The translations under genes were made by a program, and so were the position numbers. This document shows, one piece after another, positions 33,182-42,170 of a stretch of 64,000 nucleotides of DNA. Source of the DNA: BRH-c25 sp035627615 (GTDB taxonomy: Bacteria > Bacillota > Clostridia > Lutisporales > Lutisporaceae). Position 1 is the first letter of the stretch. Each line of letters starts with the position of its first letter. The DNA is taken from the NCBI GenBank assembly GCA_035627615.1, contig DASPLL010000086.1, positions 1-64,000 of the forward strand, in the 5' to 3' direction. The notes beneath the pieces are model-generated. The model was not told where the DNA came from. It saw only the letters and a list, made by a program, of their open reading frames with translations, and did not search any database.

Positions 33182-35992
33182 TCACTTACCCCCTAACTCA
33201 AGCCGGTAAACACCGCCTCCTGAAGTGGAGGCATACAGCACCGCTTCGTTCTTTGAAAGGGCAAGAGAGGTCACCGCCTTAAAGTCCAGCCCTTTGTTTA
33301 TCGGGACCCAGGACTCTCCGCCGGTAGTTGTCATATATACTCCGCGCTGATAGTCCGATACAAAAAGTATTTCAGGATTGGAGGGAAAGATCACTACACT
33401 GCTCATCAAAGTCCAGGGTGTGGAAGCATAATCTGTCCCTACGGTTCTTACAGGTTTTTCCAGTGATATTCCGGGATTTACCTGCCCTATTCGCTGGAGA
33501 TAGGAGGGACATTCCACCACTATTCCATTACTTGTGGCATTCCACGATTCTCCGCCGTTTTCGGTTTTATAGAGTCCTACTCCGTTTCCCAGGCCGGCAT
33601 AGATAATTTCAGGATTAATGGGGTCTATTGCCAGTGACCGTACATCCTCCGACATCAATCCGCTGCTTGCCGCACTCCAGCTTTTACCACCGTTAGTGCT
33701 TTTGAAAACGCCATCCAGGTAGGTGCCTATATAGACAATATCTTCAATGCCGGGATGTACGGCAATACAGTTAATATTTCTATCTGTATTTTCCAGGCCG
33801 CTGTTGATCTGATTCCAGGTATTGCCGCCATCTACGGATTTGAACATTCCGAAGCTTGGACCTTTGTAGTTGCTGCCGTCTATAGAAAGCCTTTCCTTTC
33901 TCATTCCGGCATAAACCACATTTGCATTGGAAGGAGCGAATTCTATGGTTTTGAAGCCGTGCCTCGAGGTAGGGGTCTCGTCTTCCTTTTTTATCATACT
34001 GAAGACTCTGCTCCAGCTTTGTCCTCCATCAGAACTTCTGAACAGCTTTGCGGTGAATTCGTCTGAACAGAGCACCAAACGGCTGTCTGAAGGACAGACT
34101 GCAATATCGTTCCATTCACCCTCCTGAATCGGATTGAAAGCAAGGCCCATCCATTTCTGCCCTCCGTCGGAGCTTATAAATGGGCCGCTGCGGCCAATGG
34201 CATAAATGGTATTCTGGTCTGCCGGAGAAACTACCACCTGATGAACATTGGCTCCGGTATAGCCGATACTGCTCTCCATCCAGGTCTCTGCTCCGTCTGT
34301 GGACTTGAATACCCCGCCGCCGTAATTGTTGACAAAGAGCACCATTGGGTCGTCAGGATCGATATCTACACTTATGGGAATACCTGCCCTGACCCCGGGA
34401 GGGCCATATATCCCGACCTCCTGTTTGGTGAAACGCTGCCATGTGACTCCGCCGTCCACACTGCGGTAAAAAGCAGGTACGAAGCCGGCATATACGATAT
34501 TGGGGTTGGAAGAGCTGAATCTCACTACCGTTACGGGTTCATTCCCAGGAGTCGTCTGCAGGGCTTTTGTCCATTCCCGGCCGCCGTTATGGGTGATATA
34601 GATACCGCTGCCTTCTCCGTAGGTGTAATTCCCGGCTGCACAGATCAGCGTATCGGGATCCTTGGGGTGCATATCCAGAAATCCTATAAACAGGTTCTCC
34701 AGACCGTTATTGATATTGGTCCAGGTGTTGCCTCCATCAGTACTTTTCAGTACACCCTCACCTACCGTATTATAAGCTTCCCGGTCGAAGATCCCGGTGG
34801 AAGCATACAATATATCCGGATTGACCGGATCGAATATGATGACCCGTGCCAGGCTGCCGCCTTCCCAGACGCATACCCAGTGCTCCCCGCCGTCGGTGGT
34901 TTTGTATATCTTGCCCTTCTGGCGTGCAAATTCCTTACCGAACAAGCCTTTGTTTATCTCAGCCGCGGCAAATACGACATCTGAATCACCCGGCTTTACG
35001 GCAAAGCCCCGGAAGGTTATTTCATTATTCTCGGTGATGCCGTTGTCCATTTTTATCCATGTCCTGCCGCAGTCAAGAGATTTGAAAATACCTCTGGCAG
35101 TGTCCGTTCCGGTCCATATAATATCGGGATCATTGGGATCTATGGCAAGACAGAAAATAGGTATATCGTCGTTTGAGCTGCCGATCCTGGTAGTTATACC
35201 CTCATTAGCCTGAAACCAGGTTTTGCCTCCGTTAAGGCTTTTATTTACACCGCTGGGGTTGTCGGTGACGAACATAATGCTTTTATTTTCCGGGTTTATA
35301 CGGACATCATAGCCCAGACCACCCAGAGGGCCTCCCGTCTTCTCCCAGGAAGCTTTTTGAGTGGTATAAGCTCCCGACACTTCAATATTGTCAATGTAAA
35401 AGCAGGAATTATCAAGGGTCTCAAAGGCTATGCCGCCTGAATAGATTGGATTTTCCCGGTCGGTATAGTTTATAAGTAACTGCTTGTCGAGATGTATTTT
35501 AAAGGTGTTACTGTCTGCGTCTATGGATAATCTGTGCCAGGAAGCCTGCAGGCCGCTTTTCTGACCTTCGAGCAATGGTTTTATGTCTTTGCCGAGCTGC
35601 TTTAAAAGTGTATACCCTCCCTGGTGTATAGACAGGAAATAGCGCAGAGGATCACCCTGACCCCAGTTATGCCGGAAACAGATATTCACCTGTCCCTGGA
35701 GCTTGAAATCAAAAGAGAGGATATAGTCCGACCATTCCTGTGAGGGCATATGGACCGCCCATCTGTGACCTGAACCGCTGAGGACATTTCTTCCGTCTTC
35801 TTTTCCCTGGGCCCAGCCGTTCTCAAGCTTCCAAATGCTTGTATCACCATCTTCAAAGGCTTCCTGATAAAGTATTCCCTCCTGAAATTCATAAAAGGTC
35901 TCTGCATTATCTGCCGCATGGATCAGAAAGGGCTGAACAAACAAAGTGATTCCCGGCACAAGCAACAGCAGCAGGATTTTATAGAATTTCAC
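33182..35992 (-). CDS. Secreted Asp-box (BNR) propeller protein 2
   Basis: The 936-residue protein is the first gene of the operon. It has a signal peptide (1-26, ending LIHAADN), a jelly-roll-like domain (YQEAFEDGDTSIWKLENGW to YIDNIEVSG) and 13 Asp boxes (for example SLNGGKTW, SLDCGRTW, STDGGNTW, SSDGGQSW). Alignment with the propeller at 25912 is collinear over the whole length, including YNTDR-like and CPSYLQRIGQV blocks, so the two arose by duplication and remain at opposite ends of the operon. It may bind or hydrolyse a beta-glucan-like polysaccharide, by analogy with GH74. Its own catalytic residues are not verified. Confidence 0.85.
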   Translation of the reverse strand: MKFYKILLLLLVPGITLFVQPFLIHAADNAETFYEFQEGILYQEAFEDGDTSIWKLENGWAQGKEDGRNVLSGSGHRWAVHMPSQEWSDYILSFDFKLQGQVNICFRHNWGQGDPLRYFLSIHQGGYTLLKQLGKDIKPLLEGQKSGLQASWHRLSIDADSNTFKIHLDKQLLINYTDRENPIYSGGIAFETLDNSCFYIDNIEVSGAYTTQKASWEKTGGPLGGLGYDVRINPENKSIMFVTDNPSGVNKSLNGGKTWFQANEGITTRIGSSNDDIPIFCLAIDPNDPDIIWTGTDTARGIFKSLDCGRTWIKMDNGITENNEITFRGFAVKPGDSDVVFAAAEINKGLFGKEFARQKGKIYKTTDGGEHWVCVWEGGSLARVIIFDPVNPDILYASTGIFDREAYNTVGEGVLKSTDGGNTWTNINNGLENLFIGFLDMHPKDPDTLICAAGNYTYGEGSGIYITHNGGREWTKALQTTPGNEPVTVVRFSSSNPNIVYAGFVPAFYRSVDGGVTWQRFTKQEVGIYGPPGVRAGIPISVDIDPDDPMVLFVNNYGGGVFKSTDGAETWMESSIGYTGANVHQVVVSPADQNTIYAIGRSGPFISSDGGQKWMGLAFNPIQEGEWNDIAVCPSDSRLVLCSDEFTAKLFRSSDGGQSWSRVFSMIKKEDETPTSRHGFKTIEFAPSNANVVYAGMRKERLSIDGSNYKGPSFGMFKSVDGGNTWNQINSGLENTDRNINCIAVHPGIEDIVYIGTYLDGVFKSTNGGKSWSAASSGLMSEDVRSLAIDPINPEIIYAGLGNGVGLYKTENGGESWNATSNGIVVECPSYLQRIGQVNPGISLEKPVRTVGTDYASTPWTLMSSVVIFPSNPEILFVSDYQRGVYMTTTGGESWVPINKGLDFKAVTSLALSKNEAVLYASTSGGGVYRLELGGK

Positions 35993-36198
35993 TTTTACGC
36001 CCCCTTCAGTAACTTCTTATTAGTATAAAATTACCGCAGCGTATCATATTACATAATTTGAACTATCAACCATATTATACCATGGTTTAATATTACAGTT
36101 CAATTGAGTGTGAATGTAAATTTATGTATTGATTTATTTCAAATTATGATAGTATATGTATAATATGGAATGAGGATTCATATTGGAAGGTGATGAAA

Positions 36199-37161
36199 AT
36201 GGAAATAATAAAGTTTATGGATATACCGGGTATAAAGGTAGGCCACGAGCAGGATTTCAATGCTGCTACAGGCTGTACGGTGGTCATATGTGAGGAGGGA
36301 GCATCGGCAGGAGTTGATGTAAGAGGCGGCGCTCCCGGTACAAGAGAGACGGACCTGCTGAATCCGGTAAATCTGGTGGATAAAATGCATGCTGTACTGC
36401 TGGCGGGAGGAAGTGCCTTCGGCCTGGACGCAGCAGCGGGAGTGATGCAGTATCTTGAAGAAAGGGGTGCAGGGTTTGACGTTGGAGTGACAAAGGTCCC
36501 TATTGTTGGAAGCGCCGTTCTTTTCGACCTAGCTGCAGGTGACCATAAAACCAGACCGGATAAAGAAATGGGCTACCGTGCATGCCTGAAATCAGGAAGT
36601 GCAGAATGTCCCCAGGGTACGGTAGGAGCGGGGACCGGCGCGACAGTCGGCAAATTGCTGGGTATGGGGTCTGCCATGAAGGGCGGGTTGGGCACATACT
36701 GCCTGAAGGTCGGAGAGCTGATGGTAGGCGCCATTGTAGCAGTCAACTGCCTGGGGGACGTAATAAATCCTGAAAGCGGGGAAATCCTTGCAGGAGCAAT
36801 AGCGGATGACCTGAGCTTCATAAACACGGAGGAGGTCATGCTGAAGCAGTATGACAGCAGCAGGAATGCTTTCACAGGCAATACGACGATCGGAGTCATC
36901 GCAACCAATGCAGTGCTCACAAAAGCCCAGGCGAACAAGGTCGCATCAATGGCCCACAACGGCTACGGAAGGACCATAAGGCCGGCGCATACCATGTTCG
37001 ACGGGGACACCATATTTGTAATGGCTACCGGAAAGGTACAGGCTGATGTAAATGTCACAGGCATGCTGGCAGCAAGGGTGATGGAGCAGGCAGTTATGAA
37101 CGCTGTTACAGAGGCTGCTCCGATTCATGGCTTTAAGGCTTACCGGGATTTGAACAAGTAA
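36199..37161 (+). CDS. P1-family peptidase, NylC-like (Thr nucleophile)
   Basis: The 320-residue Ntn hydrolase is related to the 6-aminohexanoate oligomer hydrolase NylC. It has GIKVGHEQDFNAATGCTVV, DVRGGAPGTRETDLL, LAGGSAFGLDAAAGV, GTVGAGTGATVGK and the self-cleavage site Asn228-Thr229 in TGNTTIGVIATNAVL, with the C-terminal block DGDTIFVMATG. Natural substrates of these peptidases are unknown; they are probably small amides or peptides. I chose ATG 36199 behind GGAAGG; ATG 36193 would be too close. It is divergent from the propeller operon, sharing the 200-bp AT-rich gap at 35993-36198. That gap contains ACCATGGT and several TATAAT-like boxes. Confidence 0.85.
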   Translation: MEIIKFMDIPGIKVGHEQDFNAATGCTVVICEEGASAGVDVRGGAPGTRETDLLNPVNLVDKMHAVLLAGGSAFGLDAAAGVMQYLEERGAGFDVGVTKVPIVGSAVLFDLAAGDHKTRPDKEMGYRACLKSGSAECPQGTVGAGTGATVGKLLGMGSAMKGGLGTYCLKVGELMVGAIVAVNCLGDVINPESGEILAGAIADDLSFINTEEVMLKQYDSSRNAFTGNTTIGVIATNAVLTKAQANKVASMAHNGYGRTIRPAHTMFDGDTIFVMATGKVQADVNVTGMLAARVMEQAVMNAVTEAAPIHGFKAYRDLNK

Positions 37162-37229
37162 AGTCGAATCGACATGGCAGCAGGAGAAGGATAAAAGTCC
37201 CGATGTATTATATATTAGTATTTCGACTG

Positions 37230-37296
37230 AAGACAAACTGAGGAGCAGCCATCAATTTCTGTATATGTGTATGTGGCGATTACGTGGCTGCTCCAG
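37230..37296. repeat. Short relative of the 14.2-kb palindromic element
   Basis: GGAGCAGCCA and TGGCTGCTCC form a perfect 10-bp inverted repeat around CATCAATTTCTGTATA and GTATGTGGC, the same segments that form the 3' arm at 14322-14366. The preceding GAAGACAAAC is also shared with 14139. It looks like the same element with its inner part deleted. Confidence 0.7.
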
Positions 37297-37351
37297 TGAT
37301 CTGCTCTGTTATAATAAAAGCTCTGATGTATTATACATCGGGGCTTTGCTG

Positions 37352-37735
37352 TTATTCGAGACTTATTTGTCTGCTGCTCTCCCATAATCCGTGGATGTTA
37401 CAGTATGCCATTGCATATAGGCTTCCGGACTTCTTTACTTTGATCCGGGTCAATCCCACGGGATCTGAAAAGGTTTCTCCTTCCCCATGGGCAGAGAACC
37501 TGAAGCTGGCAACCTCAGCGGGGAATTTTGAGCCTTCCGGCTGGAAAAACACCTTGATCCATACTATATGGTGCTCGAAGGTATTGGGATGAGGTATTGC
37601 GTCACCGATTGACACCTTGATTTCAAAAGGGGTATCGGGTTTTACCTTGTCGGGGCAGTGAATGACCGGCACATGCTTTTCGCCCTTCCAGTCGCCTGAT
37701 TGAATCAATTGGCTTAATGGACTGATGATAATCAC
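37352..37735 (-). CDS. Superoxide reductase (neelaredoxin/desulfoferrodoxin C-terminal type)
   Basis: The single-domain, non-haem iron enzyme reduces superoxide to peroxide without making oxygen and is typical of anaerobes. The 127-residue frame has EKHVPVI with His21, HPNTFEHHIVWI with His49 and His55, and YCNIHGLW with Cys112 and His115, giving the four His and one Cys iron ligands. The N-terminal desulforedoxin domain is absent. The start is unclear: the GTG at 37735 directly abuts AAGGAGG with no spacer, while no ATG follows in the first 10 codons. The first residue of related proteins corresponds to about codon four here. It is monocistronic on the minus strand. Confidence 0.88.
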   Translation of the reverse strand: MIIISPLSQLIQSGDWKGEKHVPVIHCPDKVKPDTPFEIKVSIGDAIPHPNTFEHHIVWIKVFFQPEGSKFPAEVASFRFSAHGEGETFSDPVGLTRIKVKKSGSLYAMAYCNIHGLWESSRQISLE

Positions 37736-37908
37736 CCTCCTTCAACTTATTAGATTTATTATATATCATTTAGTATATACAAAGTAACTACAAATTTATT
37801 ACCCGTAATGCGCAAATTAATCCATTGTAAATATCCTCAGGGGTGCTATCATAAAATCTGAATAATTGATTCGGATTCGCGATTGCAAATTATACAGGAG
37901 GGACAGAT

Positions 37909-38922
37909 ATGGATATTCTGAAGAATTACCGGATGGGAGTCAATCTGGGCGGATGGCTGTCACAGTATGGGATGAGACTGACCTGCGAACATCTGGATAC
38001 ATTTGTCACACCGTCTGATATTGAGAGGATAGCAGGCTGGGGGATGGACCATGTGCGGCTTCCAGTGGATTATCCCGTGTTGGAAGCTGAGGGGACAGCC
38101 GTATATGTAGACAAATGCATACAGTGGTGTAGCGAGCAAGGGCTGAATGTGATCATCGACCTGCATAGAGCCCCGGGCTACAGCTTCCATAACCTTCAGG
38201 ACAACTCACTTTTTGATGACCTACAGGTCCAGGAAAGGTTCCTGGATATATGGAGAGGACTTTCCAGGCGATTGGAAGCCCAGGGGGACAATGTAATGTA
38301 TGAAATTCTCAATGAAGTGGTCGAACCGGACAGCAGCAGGTGGAATTCCCTTGCAAAGAAAGCAGTGGAAGCTATAAGGGAGTTGGACGAGGACAGGAAG
38401 CTGCTGATAGGAAGCAATAATTACAGCAGTGTCCATACTCTTAAGGAGCTGGAAATATTCGATGACCCAAATACAATATACACCTTTCACTTCTATGAGC
38501 CGCACCTTTTCACGCACCAGAAGGCCTATTGGAATGAATCCTTCAGAAAATATGACCAGATGCTGGAATATCCGGGAAGCTTCACTAATCTGGAGGGCTT
38601 CCTTAAAGAAAATGAATGCTACAAAAAGGAATTCGAAAGATATGTAGGACGAAAGCTGGATAAGCAGCTTATGCTGGAGGATATGAAGCCGGTGCTTGAG
38701 TTTATGGCTGCCACCGGGAAGCCTGTTTACTGCGGGGAATATGGCGTCATAGAAAATGCTCCCACTGAGAGCAGGATAAACTGGCACAGGGATTTTGTGG
38801 ATATCCTTAAGAAGCTCGATATCGGAAGGGCTGTATGGACTTACAAGACTATGAACTTCGGCCTGACAGACATGAATGGGGATATTGTCAGTGACGAATT
38901 GGTGCAGATAGTAAGCAGCTGA
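37909..38922 (+). CDS. GH5-family glycoside hydrolase, cytoplasmic
   Basis: The 337-residue protein has the GH5 cellulase-type (beta/alpha)8 pattern: MGVNLGGWLSQYG, DHVRLPVDYPVL, VIIDLHRAPGYSF, acid/base Glu136 in YEILNEVVEP and nucleophile Glu277 in VYCGEYGVI. TFHFYEPHLFTHQ is the conserved His-Tyr block. There is no signal peptide or carbohydrate-binding module, so it likely acts on imported oligosaccharides. Start ATG follows AGGAGGGACAGAT. It stands alone, with a hairpin after the stop. Confidence 0.88.
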   Translation: MDILKNYRMGVNLGGWLSQYGMRLTCEHLDTFVTPSDIERIAGWGMDHVRLPVDYPVLEAEGTAVYVDKCIQWCSEQGLNVIIDLHRAPGYSFHNLQDNSLFDDLQVQERFLDIWRGLSRRLEAQGDNVMYEILNEVVEPDSSRWNSLAKKAVEAIRELDEDRKLLIGSNNYSSVHTLKELEIFDDPNTIYTFHFYEPHLFTHQKAYWNESFRKYDQMLEYPGSFTNLEGFLKENECYKKEFERYVGRKLDKQLMLEDMKPVLEFMAATGKPVYCGEYGVIENAPTESRINWHRDFVDILKKLDIGRAVWTYKTMNFGLTDMNGDIVSDELVQIVSS

Positions 38923-38923
38923 G

Positions 38924-38943
38924 AGAACGGTCAGGACCGTTCC
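38924..38943 (+). terminator. Hairpin after the GH5 gene
   Basis: GAACGGTC and GACCGTTC form a perfect 8-bp stem, but no T-run follows. Confidence 0.5.
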
Positions 38944-38944
38944 C

Positions 38945-39031
38945 TTACCCGTTTACAATTACTTCGCCGTTAATATGAAGTGTCTGACCGGTTACATAGG
39001 TGGAATCATCTGAAGTAAGGATAATAAGTGC
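38945..39031 (-). pseudogene. 3' remnant of a FabG-like short-chain dehydrogenase gene
   Basis: On the minus strand 29 codons read LTSDDSTYVTGQTLHINGEV and end at TAA, the canonical C-terminus of 3-oxoacyl-ACP reductase-like SDR proteins. Nothing upstream continues the frame. The rest of the 38945-39384 gap is AT-rich, without other genes, up to the tRNA-Lys promoter. Confidence 0.75.
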
Positions 39032-39318
39032 ATTTTACAAAAAAGACCATATCCCGAATAACAAATTATTATAGTATATGCGGTATAGCCGAAAAATGTG
39101 ATGCCGCTGAAGCAAGGAAATGGTGAGTAATAGTATAGACAGGTGAATTCTTGATATAATATGAGTGGAAGTTTCTTTAGATTTTTTCAATGAAAAGCAT
39201 AAAAGTCAAAGATAAGTGACAAGTGCCTAAAAAACTGGGTTTCATTGAGGTACAGGCAATAATTCAGTGATAATCTTGCTATATTAAAAAAAATAAATTC
39301 TAATCCATTAATATCATG

Positions 39319-39347
39319 TTGACAGAGCATATTTTCTTATGTATAAT
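39319..39347 (+). promoter_or_regulatory. Consensus promoter of tRNA-Lys
   Basis: TTGACA, 17-bp spacer, TATAAT. Confidence 0.9.
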
Positions 39348-39384
39348 AAAAAAGTCGGTTGACGAAACCGAACAAAACAAACGT

Positions 39385-39460
39385 GCGCCATTAGCTCAGC
39401 TGGTAGAGCAATTGACTCTTAATCAATGGGTCCCGGGTTCGAGTCCCTGATGGCGCACCA
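39385..39460 (+). tRNA. tRNA-Lys (CTT)
   Basis: Acceptor GCGCCAT/ATGGCGC, anticodon loop CTCTTAA reading CTT (AAG codons), T-arm GGGTTCGAGTCCC, encoded CCA. Confidence 0.95.
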
Positions 39461-39473
39461 TCTATACAAATAT

Positions 39474-39504
39474 AAACACCGCAATTGTTTGCAGTGTTTT
39501 TTTT
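39474..39504 (+). terminator. Terminator of tRNA-Lys
   Basis: AACACCGCAA and TTGCAGTGTT form the stem with one mismatch, followed by a T-run. The gap from here to 39884 holds only the 37-bp repeat and AT-rich DNA. Confidence 0.8.
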
Positions 39505-39679
39505 ATTTTCATTTTTTGTTTATTTGACTCGTTTTTTTGTACTGGTCAAAGTTACGATTTTACAAATTATCAATACTTCGCAGCTTCAATATTATCAAGG
39601 GGTGAATATTGCTTGTACTTATGTAGCACATATGCAGGGGCCAAGTGACTATAGCGCCTAACCATCTTGTTATTGTGTC

Positions 39680-39716
39680 AATGAATAAGTTCTTAAGTGC
39701 TGCACCTGGCATCAAT
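39680..39716 (+). repeat. 37-bp direct repeat, copy 1
   Basis: AATGAATAAGTTCTTAAGTG followed by a variable 4-nt patch and TGGCATCAAT. It matches 44054-44090 at 35 of 37 positions. Confidence 0.75.
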
Positions 39717-39884
39717 TTATTATATATTTTACCATTTAATAGTATAAAATCAATACCATATTTTTGCAAATTATTTACTGAACATGCAAAATAAAAAGGG
39801 TGTATGTTATAATAAAAATAAAAGGAAGTAAATTCCTATCCATATAAGTGAGAAAGTGCAATATTTTAAGGGGGAAATGGTGTC

Positions 39885-42137
39885 ATGATAAGAAAAAGTA
39901 ATCCTGTTAACCACTTTTACAGGCTTGGATTGTGCATATTGTTCCTCACCATCATCACTCTCGTGATTGCTGCTCCGGTAAAGGCTGAAGGCCCGGTCAG
40001 ATTTTTTGGATATGTTGTAGAGGAGAACGGTATCCCTGTTCAGAATTGCTGCGTAACCGTAAACTCTGGCGGTCAGGAAGGCTATTTCTTTAAGAATACG
40101 CAAACCGACAATCGCGGCTATTATGAATTAATTTTGCCTTTTTATCCTTCCTATGAGTTTTTTGTTGAAGGCAGGGACTGCGGCAACCCCTACTCGTTCA
40201 AATATATCCCCGAAAAGAACACGGTAACGGTTGATAAGCCTGGGGAAATGCAGGTGGATTTCAAGTTAAGACCTGGCGCCAATATCCTCATACATGCCTA
40301 TGATAACAATGGGAACTTCCTTCGCAACAAGGACTTCCAGGAAAAGACCTTCGGCGAAGTATTTGCCCTCAACCCGGAAGGCCTTCCCCATTATGCGGTT
40401 TACCATCCGATTCATGACAGCTCCTCAATCTTAGGCAGGCAGCTCAAAGGCGATGTGGACCTGGCGATTCCGGCCTTTGTCATCCCGCCTCAAACAAAGT
40501 ATGATATTTACGCCCTATGGGAAGTGCCGGAATTCGGCAAGATAATCCTTTCAGCTGATAATGGAGGTAAGGGCTATTCTCTGGACAAACAGGGGGAAGA
40601 GCTTGTTCTTAATTTCAATTATGAGGCAGCCAAATCGAAGACTGCGGCACTGCAAAGGGATCTGGACCTGCTTCAAAGCCAGGGGTACGCTATTACCGGT
40701 TCCATAAGGGATGGCCTGGCTTCAGGCATCAGCCATTTGACCGCCGCCGAGAAAATCCTGGAGTCGTCAGAGGACATGAAAAGCGCTGTAAGGGAACTGA
40801 ACCTGTCATTGAAGAATACATTGCTTGCCCATGAGCAGCTGAATATGGGCAAGGCTCAGGCCGACATCGAGAAATACAGAAAAGGAAATATCAAGATAAG
40901 GGTAGTGGATGGGGTCGGGAAACCTATTGGCGGCTGCAGCATCGTTTTCAGGCAGACCGGTCATGACTTCGTCTTCTCAGCAGTTCCTATGCGTCCTGAG
41001 TATGCCAACACAATGAAAGAAGCAGGAATTAACCGCACCTTTGCAGGTTTTGGATTCGGAACCATTGAACCGGAGCCTGGACGGTTCGACTGGAGCTCTG
41101 CGGATGGCCAGATCAATTCGCCACTTCGGGAGGGATTTGAATTGACGCCAAATCTGGGGTGGCTGTTCTTCCACGGGTGGGGAGACGACAGGGAAATTAA
41201 TTGTCCCCGGTACCTGGATGGTATGAGCTTTGAGGACGTAAAGAAAACGGTTTACAACCATATGTATGCAACAGCCCACCGCTATAAAGGCAAAATCGAT
41301 ATATGGAATGCGCTGTTCGAGATATGCCCCACGTGGTCAAATGAGTTCAACTGGACATGGAATCAGAAGCTGGAGATTTTTAAGGCCGCCGCCTGGGCTA
41401 TAAAGGCTGCTGACCCTGAAGCAAAAATCCTTTCCAAGGACGCAGCCTTGCCTTATATGCGGCACATGGGCTGGTCCTGCTATGAACCGGCCGCACTGGA
41501 TAAAACCGCAAACTGGATTCCGTTTTCTGAATTCATCGCTCTCGCCGGCGAAAAGCAGATACCCATTGATATTATTGCCCTGGAGCTACCCTCCTCCGGT
41601 GTTGACATGTATCAAACGGGAATTCCGAACATACACCCCGCCCTGGATATGACTTATCTCTCGGCTTTGCTGGACGATTACGCCCGTTTCAACAAGTCGA
41701 TTTTTATAATGGATTACCATGTTCCGTCAACACAGGCAGAAGGCTCCTGCTGGTGGCATAAGCCCTGGGACGAGCAGGTCCAGGCAGAATACGCGGAGAA
41801 GTCCTACACCATTGCGTTCAGCAAGCCGCTGGTGCAAGGCATAGAATGGGGAACCGGCATTGACGACGGTCTGGCGGCTGAGCATGGGAGTCTGAGCAGC
41901 GGGTTGCTGTATGCTGACTTTAAACCCAAGCCGGCATACTTCACCTTGAAGAAATTGATAGACTCATGGACAACAACGGGGACAGGCAAAACAGATAAGG
42001 AAGGCAAATTTAATTTGAGGGGTTTTGCCGGTGATTATGACCTTGTTTTAAAAACACCCGGCGGCAGGACCCGTGAAATGAAAATTCACATTAACGAGCA
42101 GTTCGACAGTGAAATGACGGTCAAAATTTCTAGGTGA
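39885..42137 (+). CDS. Secreted GH10-like glycoside hydrolase with flanking beta domains
   Basis: The 750-residue protein has a signal peptide (1-34, ending PVKAEG). An N-terminal carboxypeptidase-regulatory-like domain (about 38-130, GYVVEENGIPVQNCCVTV) and a helical linker follow. A GH10-type barrel occupies about 330-690 (FSAVPMRPEY, GTIEPEPGRFDWSSAD, DIWNALFEICPTW, IIALELPSSG). The C-terminus has another regulatory-like beta domain (TGTGKTDKEGKFNLRGFAGDYDL). The usual GH10 acid/base motif WDVVNE is replaced by WNALFE, keeping the Glu but not the Asn. The nucleophile region reads ALEL rather than TELD. Activity may therefore differ from xylanase. Confidence 0.8.
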   Translation: MIRKSNPVNHFYRLGLCILFLTIITLVIAAPVKAEGPVRFFGYVVEENGIPVQNCCVTVNSGGQEGYFFKNTQTDNRGYYELILPFYPSYEFFVEGRDCGNPYSFKYIPEKNTVTVDKPGEMQVDFKLRPGANILIHAYDNNGNFLRNKDFQEKTFGEVFALNPEGLPHYAVYHPIHDSSSILGRQLKGDVDLAIPAFVIPPQTKYDIYALWEVPEFGKIILSADNGGKGYSLDKQGEELVLNFNYEAAKSKTAALQRDLDLLQSQGYAITGSIRDGLASGISHLTAAEKILESSEDMKSAVRELNLSLKNTLLAHEQLNMGKAQADIEKYRKGNIKIRVVDGVGKPIGGCSIVFRQTGHDFVFSAVPMRPEYANTMKEAGINRTFAGFGFGTIEPEPGRFDWSSADGQINSPLREGFELTPNLGWLFFHGWGDDREINCPRYLDGMSFEDVKKTVYNHMYATAHRYKGKIDIWNALFEICPTWSNEFNWTWNQKLEIFKAAAWAIKAADPEAKILSKDAALPYMRHMGWSCYEPAALDKTANWIPFSEFIALAGEKQIPIDIIALELPSSGVDMYQTGIPNIHPALDMTYLSALLDDYARFNKSIFIMDYHVPSTQAEGSCWWHKPWDEQVQAEYAEKSYTIAFSKPLVQGIEWGTGIDDGLAAEHGSLSSGLLYADFKPKPAYFTLKKLIDSWTTTGTGKTDKEGKFNLRGFAGDYDLVLKTPGGRTREMKIHINEQFDSEMTVKISR

Positions 42138-42170
42138 TTACAGGTAGTATCTAATGTCGCAACCTAAATG

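Noticed and set aside
25912..35992. Extracellular cytochrome or nanowire cluster
   Set aside because: No CxxCH haem motifs occur in any of the five proteins.
39560..39769. 69-codon minus-strand frame next to the 37-bp repeat
   Set aside because: No ribosome-binding site, no recognisable family, and part of it is explained by the repeated non-coding sequence.
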